A stretch of 64,000 nt of DNA from Theocolax elegans (lineage: Eukaryota; Arthropoda; Insecta; Hymenoptera; Cerocephalidae), in the NCBI GenBank assembly GCA_026168455.1, contig CM047431.1:41261986-41325985 (forward strand). The letters are read 5' to 3'. Numbering within the stretch: position 1 is the stretch's first letter; every line of letters begins with the position of its first letter. Made by a program: the position numbers and the translations under genes. The notes beneath the pieces were generated by a model. That model had not been told where the DNA came from and ran no database searches. It saw nothing but the letters and a program-made list of their open reading frames with translations. Of this stretch, positions 55,495 to 64,000 are shown in pieces.

Positions 55495-55795
55495 TATAAT
55501 TATCAAACAGCTGACACTGGATATTACATTACTCTTAGCTGAGTAGAGTCAAGTGAAATTTCAACAATTGTTATTGTTATATATAACGTGTACAAGAGAT
55601 TGACCAATGCACAAAATTCGCAGAAGTACAAAAATATGGAGTAGGATTTACAATAACATCTTGTAACCGTTGAATATTATTCTTCGAACTTTGTGAATCA
55701 TTAGACCGAGCATATTTTTGTACTTCTGCGAATTTTGTACATTTGTCAATCTCTTCTACACGTTATATATAACAATAACATTGTTTGATAATTAT

Positions 55796-55842
55796 ACGTA
55801 CCTGATGAGGTCTGCAAAACTTGGCAGACGAAACGTTGTACG
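55796..55842 (+). ncRNA. Hammerhead ribozyme-like motif, right arm
   Basis: Plus-strand copy with the same helices. It differs from the left copy only by one base in the loop side of helix II (aactt-gg for aacct-gg), which leaves pairing unchanged. Confidence 0.58.
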
Positions 55843-55982
55843 ACTTTTAACATCAAAATTAGTTGTTTTCATTCAAAAAAATGTTTTCATTATCTTTCGT
55901 AGATTATCAAATATAAAAAATAAAAACAAATATATTTTTATACTTTTGAGAATCAGTAAACTATCGCTACAAAACTAACCGT

Positions 55983-56433
55983 AGAGCCGCGGTGGCTCAT
56001 AGGTAGAGCTCCCGACTCTCACACCGAGGGTCGTGGGTTCGATCCCCAGACGTGTACCTCTGAAAATTTTTTTATGTGCATTTTTCGAACACCGCGACTC
56101 AGTGGCTCGGCGTGTCACTATAATGTGACGCCAGTTCAGGTGCGCGTGCGTTTCGTGCACTTGTCAGTGCATGAGAGGCACGGGCATCTGAACTATAGGG
56201 AACGTTAGGGACGCGAAGATGTAAAGAGGATCGCGGTGGTTCCATCGGGAGGACAGGAAACTGTAATTATTAGACTAATTACAGTGACCGATGATATCTT
56301 CCGATGGATACAAGCACCACTGTTTCAACTACATGTGCTTTGTTTACAGACACACCGTTCACCTCCGTCGCTGATTAGCCCTGGCAGCATAAATAGAGCG
56401 ACTTTAAATAACAAAAAAAAAAAAAAAAAAAAA
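55983..56433 (+). mobile_element. tRNA-derived SINE, full length
   Basis: The head tggctcataggtagagc resembles a tRNA A box and gggttcgatcccc is a clear B box, so the first 70 bp is tRNA-related. The body is unrelated, followed by a poly(A) tail of about 25. The 12-bp target duplication aaaactaaccgt occurs at 55971-55982 and 56434-56445. This is the hallmark of LINE-mobilised SINEs. Confidence 0.9.
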
Positions 56434-56445
56434 AAAACTAACCGT

Positions 56446-57344
56446 GTTTAGCGATGTACTTTCATCGTCGAGAACGTCCTTTGATTGATCGTTGAAAATT
56501 TATGTGTTGCATAATGACTTTAAGAAGTGAAAAACATTGCCGTATTTCAGTGGTTAATTAAAAGACTTATAACATTTAGTCAATTGATTAGCTTTCTTTA
56601 TAACCAGTTCTGCAGGTTTTTCACTCGACTCTTGACTTTTACAAGCTAATAATAATTGCACATATATATACGCGCCTGTGAACATACCACACTGTTTGTC
56701 TTATTTACAATATATCATGCAGTTTATATAGCAGCTCGCCATTTTCGTATAGTTGGCATTATCATAACTACACCTTAAATTATTTTTCATACTTTAAATC
56801 GTTAATTTTCATACCTAACGCGCATCGGTACACTAAGCCCCCACGAATTTTGGAATGATGAGATTCGAATCCCAAACAAAAAGGCAAGTACGCAGAACGA
56901 TAGTACCCTATAAATAGCACGTGACGCGGACACTTTTTTTATTGTGTGTGCTGGAGCTCGAACCTTTTATCAGTTAAGGTTGTATCCTCAAATGCATTTT
57001 TTTTGTTCTCTTTGGTTGTAAGCTCCAGGCTGTGTACCAAATCTAATACGCCTTGACTAAGTTTACTTACGCAGTTTTGCGCCATTTCGTAGTCATTTTA
57101 AACACCCTCTAGTGGGAGCTTGAAAGTGTACGTGAGTGTGCACAAATGTTTAAATTAGTACAAGAATGTGAGAAAGTGTGAGAAACTGTAAGTAATAATT
57201 GTCATAATTAGCTATATAAACTAGCAAATTTGACAGCATTTTTGAAATAAGACTTTTAATATTTATGTATTTTTTTTAATTTTTATGACAACTTTTCACA
57301 CTTTTGTACATTTCTATATACACTTATTTATATTTTCGTATCTT
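56446..57344. other. AT-rich stretch, no gene recognised
   Basis: Contains agattcgaatccc near 56869 (an isolated T-arm-like string) and a gtgagaaagtgtgagaaactg block near 57168 similar to one at 35379, suggesting a low-copy repeat. Confidence 0.4.
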
Positions 57345-57513
57345 CCCGAGTAGAAATCTTCCGCGTAGAAATTTTCACCGCGTATCAATTTTACGGAATT
57401 CGTATCCGGGCCGTATACGGTAACATCATTATATGCCTGATCTGGCACGAAAGTTTACTCTGGCTCCGGCTCGGATGATCAAGTTCGGTAACCGTATTTA
57501 ATTTCTACTCGGG
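57345..57513. mobile_element. 169-bp MITE with 13-bp ends
   Basis: Ends cccgagtagaaat and atttctactcggg. The interior is GC-richer with ccgtatacgg and ggctccggctcgg palindromic parts. A related end occurs near 40864. Confidence 0.8.
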
Positions 57514-59189
57514 TTACATCAAAGCAAATTATATTTATTTTTCTAGTAATTGAAAGTGTGCATTAATGTACCTGTATATGTAACCTGTATATGTAATAAA
57601 AAAGTACATTTACTTTGCCAATAACAAATGATGTGAAAGTAACAACAGGTATACATAAATGTACAGGAATGTATGAATTTGTAAAGTACACAAGTAGTTT
57701 ATTTATAAAATTTAATTTAAAGTATTTATAAATGTATAAAAGTATATATTTTTGTTATAAACTTTACGAAAAATATTGTCCGATTATGACAATAATAAAC
57801 ACTTTTACATATTTTTGTACACTTCCATACATTTTTCTACGTTTATTACATTTTTGCTTGACCGATACTTTTTTATATATACTAACGTCGATATCGATAA
57901 GTAGAAATTTGTTCGTCTCTAATAAACTTTATATTACTCAAATTCAATTGAAAAAATTGACAGCAGTGTAGAAAATGTAAATGCATATTCAAAATAGAGC
58001 TACGTTTTCTTCTTCTTTATACAGTCTTAAAATTTATATATACTGTTTTCATAATTAAAGCAGTACGCATTAGTGTACTTAAGTTTAAGAAGGCTTTGTT
58101 CTTTGAAATTAGTAATCATTTTATTTTTCGTACTGAGAAGTGAAAGTGTTTTAAAATTCGGTTTCTCCAATCATATTTATGAATTTAAGTATGATTCTTA
58201 CAGTGAAAAGTGATACGTTTTTTAAATATACGTATTATTGACAAAACCTTGTTTAATTAACTAAAAGCAAATAAATACATATTCTTAAAAGCAACTTTGT
58301 CAGGCTCTCCTGAATGCTTTGAACTATCTACATAAATTAAAAAAAAATTTAAATAAATGTTTAACATTATTCTTTATTTAGAAAGTATAGATCCTTATAA
58401 TTTAGTTCTAATACCTCCTTATGTAAATAATTGGAAAAAAGTGTATAAAAGTATTAATAAACATTTTCTATTTTTTAAAAATAAAGTCTATCCTTATATT
58501 TTTTCTTTTTTTGTATATTTTTTTATATTTGTATATTTTTAGATACTTGTTCATCTTTCCCACTTTTTGTTTACAAAAATTACAACTAAAAATATTATAA
58601 AAAATGCACTGCTAATGATGTAATAAAACGGCAAAAACATACATTTAAAAACAGTTGGTGCACTTTGCAAATCAAGTTGTAATTATTACAACATGACCTG
58701 CATGCACTTCCAAACAGCACGTAATCTATAAATGCACAGTCAGATTTAAAGTTAATGAATCCATTGATTACAAACCATTAATATTTGTTATTAAATATCT
58801 TATATATTAAGTGGTGTTTGGATTATGATTCATAATTTATGAATATTAATAAATGGGCCGGTGCGTTGTTCTTAAACAAATTACACTAATTGTAGATGTA
58901 TTTAAACGCACACGTCTTATTCAATTGTATATTTTAACAATACACAAGAAGCGTTGGCCACAAAGTGCACGTTTTTTCAATCCTAATTTATTTTAACTTA
59001 GTAATTGGATTGATATGAGTTTTTGTCACAAATAATTTTATTTTGTAAAGAATAAACCTTTTGTAACTATTTTGGATCAAATAGCATTTTATTTACTTCT
59101 GTCGTATCATTTTATAACTTCAATATTCAGTTATTGTTGTAACTGTTGAAAATAGAAGTTATTCATACAAGAACAGACTTAAGCATTAA
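57514..59189. other. AT-rich region, no gene recognised
   Basis: Many short gtacat/tacattt blocks suggest old tandem material. ORFs are AT-driven (Phe/Tyr/Ile) and unsupported. Confidence 0.45.
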
Positions 59190-59573
59190 CGGGGTGCCAT
59201 AGTCAATATTTATCCTCCCTACCTTATCGGCATACATGTTTATTAGTAATAAATTTGTAAATAAAATAGTATGTGAAAAAATAAGAGAAGAGGCGCCTTC
59301 GTTTATTAATAATCTAACTTTGTGCTGAATTTCAGATTAAAATTATATTGCGTTTTTGAGAAAAGTCTTACCAAAAATGTGAACCTAACCTCAACGAGGT
59401 GAAAAGATTTGATATTTTTGGTAAGACTTTTCTCAAAAACGCAATAATATTTTAATCTAAAAATCAGCACACAGTTAGATTGTCAATAAACGAAGGCGCC
59501 TTTTCTCTTATTTTTTCACATACTGTTCTAATTTTTTGTTAATTAATCATCAAAAATTGAGTATGGAACCCCC
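59190..59573. mobile_element. TTAA-flanked fold-back MITE, 384 bp
   Basis: Flanked by TTAA (59186-59189 and 59574-59577) with imperfect ends cggggtgccata/tatggaaccccc. The inner part (about 59262-59528) is a long palindrome centred near 59390 (cttaccaaaaatg...gatatttttggtaag). Confidence 0.8.
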
Positions 59574-59943
59574 TTAAGGTTTTGATTGCACCAATGCTAT
59601 TCAGGTAATAAACAACTTTGTTTAAAATAAATTAGGAACATTTTGCTTTAACGGGATGTCGGACCCGAATTACAGGGATCTACCCTTTCCAACCCAAAAA
59701 TTATAATGAAAAAAGTAAATTAAAAATTTGAAAAAATTTGTAATCGTTATTCAGAACTTTTTTGAGATCCTGGAGCTCCGATTTTTCAAGATTATTTTGT
59801 TTTTCATGAATTATGCAGACAAATACGAAACGTCCCAAAAAAGTTGTTGCTATTATTAATAGAAAAATGGTAAAAAAATCACGAATAATCCTGAAAGCAA
59901 ACTGAAGGACCTGGAGCTCTGCTTTTTTCGATAAATTAAATTC

Positions 59944-60190
59944 CTAACCATCAGATTTTGTAAATGTATCTTCAACCAAGCGTAAGCAATTATTGTGTGC
60001 AAATCTCTTACATGCTTTACATTTTATTACAATATCTTTTCTGTTAGCCTGAAAACAATATATACACGTGTCTTTCATGTTTTCTGACTTCTGTAACAAT
60101 AATTTCGCAACATCCAATCTGTATTTTTGTGGATCAAAATTAGTATTGTTATGGAGAGGATTCTCCGTTCGGAGCTTTCCCTCGCTATAA
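59944..60190 (-). CDS. Exon fragment with zinc-binding motif
   Basis: No long ATG ORF, but the minus frame is open from a possible acceptor attatag at 60191 to TAG at 59944-59946. It gives TNFDPQKYRLDVAKLLLQKS, then CIYC, eleven residues, CKACKRFAHNNC and VEDTFTKSDG. The C-x2-C-x11-C-x2-C-x4-H-x2-C spacing is that of a PHD/RING-like treble-clef site and also recalls the C-terminal Cys-rich domain of piggyBac transposases. TTAA-flanked elements nearby make the second reading attractive but unproven. The frame extends upstream into the duplicated 0.5-kb unit without a start codon. Confidence 0.4.
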
Positions 60191-60227
60191 TGATTTTTTT
60201 GGAAGGACTCGTGTGTCCTCGATCGAC

Positions 60228-60715
60228 CTCCTTGGTGATGGGCAGGGAGCCACCAGATCAGCGTAGACGAGCTGTTAAAGAATTTTCTAATAGGCGCGGG
60301 AACCCCTGCGGATCCTTACGTTTTTTCCTCTTTTTCTTATAAAAGCAAAGATTTGAAATGACGAGTGGTAGGATAGTGGCTACAGGTATAAGGAGACTGA
60401 TTGATGCAAATAAGAAATAAGAAGAGAGCGTGTAAATTTGAACTTGATTTAATTGATTATAATTAAACGTCTTTACTCTACCGAATGCGCCCGCGGACTG
60501 GTAACGTCGCATGTACAAAAATCGCGACGAACACCTTCGAAACTCTGGTCCCACGGTAGGATCTAGACGCGAACTTAGCAATCGCCGAAAGAGGCTCGGA
60601 TTCCTCGCTAGTCTATGCATTGTCAGCCCGGCGAGTTCCGTTCGTCAAGCAACGAAGCTGCACAGCTATATTTATCGTTTTATTCATTTTACACAAAAAA
60701 TTAATATATATATAT
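60228..60715. repeat. Duplicated 0.5-kb unit, copy 1
   Basis: Starts tccttggtgatgggcaggg and ends in acacaaaaaattaat. Near-identical to 62702-63200. It is GC-richer than the surroundings (gcccgcggactggtaacgtcg). It could be part of an LTR or retroelement leader (ctggtggctccctgcc on the minus strand is primer-site-like), but no TG...CA ends were fixed. ORFs on both strands overlap and are not convincing. Confidence 0.65.
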
Positions 60716-60745
60716 TCATTACACAAAAAATTAATACATATATAT

Positions 60746-62538
60746 GGGTGGTTCTCTGTGACATCGTATTGTATTTAAAAACTGTAAATTTATAATTTAA
60801 ATAATTTTTATTTCGGGGCGCAAAATTACTTTTGTGCATCCGTGACCGAGAAATGAGCATTTTGCGCCCGCAAAACAAAGCGCAAAATACGCATTTTGCG
60901 CCTACTGCATCAAAAAATAAATATTGCTATAACTGTGGGAATATGTTTTAGAGGTATCCAGTAGTTCTCCTGAATTTTTTCAGATTTTTTCTGGGCCATT
61001 ATTTTAAGTTACAGAGAGTCAAAGTTGACATTTTAGCACTTTTTTGCATTATATGCCCATTTTCATGAATTTTTAGCTCCCAGGGGATGCATTTTTCACT
61101 AAAAACATAAGTATGACTTTTTTTGTAAAATTATCCGAACTTTTGATTAAAAATACTTTTAAAGACATAAATGTATGCTGTCACACTCTTGTAAGCCATT
61201 TAAACCTTAAATAGTGAAAATCAGCAATTCTGCTCCGGACTCTGGTACCCTAATACTATCTAAAAGATGTCTTTTTATAGTCAGAAACTGCCTAGAAATT
61301 TCCAGAGTGGGTCTAAATCATTAAGATCACGTATGGTCAAAATATCCGGGAAAAGTGCCCGAAATATTAATAGAAATGTATATTTGTTACCTTATAACGA
61401 TGAATCTATTAGCATGATCATTGCAAAAAAATTTGTGCACTTACCTTGGAGTGGTAGAAAAGTATCTTCACTTGTTTCAGTATCCATCTAATCCCCTGTA
61501 AGCTGCTAAAAATACAAATATTATTATACAAATGTAAAAAATTAATTTTTAAACATTTATAATGCTGGATTTTTAGTTTCACATCCCTTACAAGAATTAT
61601 AATACTAATCTGAAGGATTACTATAAAAGTATCAACATTATTAGTATTATTATTCAGCAATACATTGTTTAGATTTCACAAACTTGTCACTGTCACGTGA
61701 TCATATTATTCATTATAATTATATACCCGATTTATTTATATATCTTTTGTATTAAATACGTATATTCAGTTATTGTAATAATGATGTTTATATATTTATA
61801 GTAATTCTTCAGATTAGTATTATAATTCTTGTAAGGGATGTAAAACTAAAAATTCAGCATTATAAATGTTTAAAAATTAATTTTTTACATTTGTATAATA
61901 ATATTTATATTTTTAGCACCTTACAGGGGATTAGATGGATACTGAAACAAGTGAAGATACTTTTCTACCACTTCAAGGTAAGTACACAAATTTTTTCGCA
62001 ATGATCATGCTAATAGATTCATCGTTATAAGGCAACAAATATACATTTCTATTAATATTTCGGGCACTTTTCCCGGATATTTTGACCATACGTGATCTTA
62101 ATGATTTAGACCCACTCTGGAAATTTCTAGGCAGTTTCTGACTATAAAAAGACATCTTTTAGATAGTATTAGGGTACCAGAGTCCGGAGCAGAATTGCTG
62201 ATTTTCACTATTTAAGGTTTAAATGGCTTACAAGAGTGTGACAGCATACATTTATGTCGTTAAAAGTATTTTTAATCAAAAGTTCGGATAATTTTACAAA
62301 AAAAGTCATACTTATGTTTTTAGTGAAAAATGCATCCCTTGGGAGCTAAAAATTCATGAAAATGGGCATATAATGCAAAAAAGTGCTAAAATGTCAACTT
62401 TGACTCTCTGTAACTTAAAATAATGGCCCAGAAAAAATCTGAAAAAATTCAGGAGAACTACTGGATACCTCTAAAACATATTCCCACAGTTATAGCAATA
62501 TTTATTTTTTTCATCTTCGATGTCACAGAGAACCACCC
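60746..62538. mobile_element. Palindromic DNA transposon, single-unit copy
   Basis: Same family as 8480-10914: ends gggtggttctctgtgacatcg and complement, one hairpin core near 61560-61870. The left arm has about 130 bp of extra DNA at 60770-60905 replacing gaagatgaaa. This insert is rich in gcattttgcgcc/ggcgcaaaat inverted pieces and is absent from the right arm and from the other copy. Confidence 0.85.
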
Positions 62539-62701
62539 ATATGTATGGGGTATTCCACACGAAGTGGTCCAATCAAAATTTTAAAATGCACCATATTTTG
62601 GATACACATTGCAAATGGTTTTTCAGAAAACAGAAAAATATTTTTAGGTACTGGAATCTATTTGCTCAAAAGTTATTCTAACCTCGAAAAGTGAATTTTT
62701 G

Positions 62702-63200
62702 CTCCTTGGTGATGGGCAGGGAGCCACCAGATCAGCGTAGACGAGCTGTTAAAGAATTTTCTAATAGGCACGGGAACCCCTGCGGATCCTTACGTTTTTT
62801 CCTCTTTTTCTTATAAAAGCAAAGATTTGAAATGACGAGTGTAGGATAGTGGCTACAGGTATAAGGAGACTGATTGATGCAAATAAGAAATAAGAAGGAG
62901 CGTGTAAATTTGAACTTGATTTAATTGATTATAATTAAACGTCTTTACTCTACCGAATGCGCCCGCGGACTGGTAACGTCGCATGTACAAAAATCGCGAC
63001 GAACACCTTCGAAACTCTGGTCCCACGATAGGATCTAGACGCGAACTTAGCAATCGCCGAAAGAGGCTCGGATCCTCGCTAGTCTATGCATTGTCAGCCC
63101 GGCGAGTTCCGTTCGTCAAGCAACGAAGCTGCACAGCTATATTATCGTTTTATTCATTTTACACAAAAAATTATATATAATATTCATTACACAAAAAATT
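62702..63200. repeat. Duplicated 0.5-kb unit, copy 2
   Basis: Inserted within a palindromic element. A sequence of about 58 bp, starting ttaggtactggaatctattt and ending agtgaattttt, occurs on both sides (about 62642-62699 and 63204-63261). It is therefore either a very long target duplication or a tandem-duplication scar. Confidence 0.65.
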
Positions 63201-63203
63201 ATT

Positions 63204-64000
63204 TAGGTACTGGAATCTATTTGCTCAAAAGTTATTCTAACCTCGAAAAGTGAATTTTTCGAAGTTTTTTCCACACCAGCTGGGTTTACCGCTATTTAAC
63301 TCAAAATCTATCAACTTGTACTATAGAACATTGTATGTAACATTCGTTGCTAATTGTGTCTAGAATTTATTCTTCTAGGTTAGAATTTCTAATTTCAAGC
63401 TGAATGTTATATAACTACATGTCAATATTCAACTCAAAAAAGTGCAAGTGCGCCACAATTGATTTTTTTATCCAAAAGTCCAAAAGAAAGCTTGGAGCAA
63501 TACCTTTCTAATGATCTGTAGCATTTTTATGGCCATCAATTCTATAAAAAGTTATGATAATTTAAAGAAAGAGAAAAAATTCACAAAAATTAACATGGTA
63601 ATTCCCATTTGAATTTTTAAAAAATGTTCGTGTTTTTTTAAATTATCATAACTTTTTACAGAATTGAAGGCCATAAAAATACTACAGACCATTTGAAAGG
63701 TATTGCTCCAAGCTTTCTTTTAGACTTTTGGATAAAAAAATCAATTGTGGCGCACTTGCACTTTTTTTGAGTTGAATATTGACATGTAGTTATATAACAT
63801 TCACCTTGAAATTAGAAATTCTAACCTAGAAGAATAAATTCTAGACACAATTAGCAACGAATGTTACATATAATGTTCTATAGTACAAGTTGATAGATTT
63901 TGAGTTAAATAGCGGTAAACCCAGCTGGTGTGGAAAAAAACTTCGAAAAATTCACTTTTCGAGGTTAGAATAACTTTTGAGCAAATAGATTCCAGTACCT
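63204..64000. mobile_element. Palindromic element cut by window end
   Basis: Left arm from 63204 and right arm to 64000 are inverted copies of about 390 bp around a centre near 63603 (ttatgataatttaaa...tttaaattatcataa). The left end probably began near 62549 (ggggtattccacacg) before insertion of the 0.5-kb unit. The right terminus is outside the window. Confidence 0.8.

Larger units (their letters stand above)
55430..55866. mobile_element. Fold-back element with paired hammerhead-like motifs
   Basis: Outer arms (55426-55507 and 55784-55866; caactaattttgatgttaaa and complement) each carry a hammerhead-type core. An inner inverted pair (55563-55637 with 55709-55780) contains attgttatatataacgtgta and gaattttgtac blocks. 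The organisation parallels 7011-7906 with unrelated arm sequence. Confidence 0.75.

Noticed and set aside
55983..56055. Functional tRNA gene
   Set aside because: A and B boxes are present, but the cloverleaf does not close, the body continues about 380 bp to a poly(A) tail, and target duplications show a SINE.
56869..56881. Isolated gattcgaatccc as a tRNA T-arm
   Set aside because: No matching acceptor or anticodon stem could be folded around it.

Overview
The window is AT-rich eukaryotic nuclear DNA, most likely from an insect. Supporting signs are GT/AG spliced exons, a Ty3/gypsy errantivirus-type retroelement with an F-like envelope, a tRNA-derived SINE, jockey/CR1-like LINE 3' ends, hammerhead-like inverted repeats and many palindromic transposons. 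An ant or other hymenopteran is plausible, but that is only an inference. There are no operons, ribosome binding sites or other prokaryotic features. Nearly all of the window is repeat or transposon DNA; host-type coding exons are few and short.

Layout. 1-2529: five tandem 500-bp units, each carrying a 3' splice acceptor, an open terminal exon and a poly(A) signal (minus strand). 3-6.5 kb: AT-rich DNA with minisatellites and one small ORF at 4570-4899. 7.0-7.9 kb: fold-back element with hammerhead-ribozyme-like motifs. 8.5-10.9 kb: compound palindromic transposon, with a second copy at 60.7-62.5 kb. 12.2-13.3 kb: fold-back element. 13.86-14.31 kb: two phase-matched exons of an unknown protein. 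17.9-29.5 kb: a complete-looking LTR retroelement on the minus strand (803-bp LTRs, CTGG target duplication). It has a gag-like N-terminus, a macro-like plus integrase ORF, a small ORF, a JmjC/C2H2 zinc-finger ORF and a frameshifted F-type envelope, but no reverse transcriptase. 30-33.5 kb: a TA-flanked MITE and two further fold-backs. 33.4-37.2 kb: a four-exon minus-strand gene with consistent splice phases. 36.4-41 kb: MITEs and palindromes. 41.5-54.5 kb: a 13-kb DDE transposon with roughly 890-bp terminal inverted repeats, a decayed transposase and a divergent Ulp1-like relic. Its transposase is split by a second 7.5-kb inverted-repeat element that is full of CT/GA simple sequence and LINE fragments. 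55.4-55.9 kb: another fold-back with hammerhead-like motifs. 56 kb: SINE. 57-60 kb: MITEs and a zinc-finger exon fragment. 60.2-64 kb: a duplicated 0.5-kb unit and palindromes.

The strongest candidate for an undescribed system is the LTR retroelement. Its accessory ORF at 21247-22659 keeps the iron, 2-oxoglutarate and structural-zinc ligands of KDM4-type histone demethylases at matching spacing, fused to C2H2 fingers. A retroelement that carries its own chromatin-modifying enzyme would be notable. Second are three fold-back elements built around hammerhead-type cores, and third is the tandem array of alternative terminal exons at the left edge.
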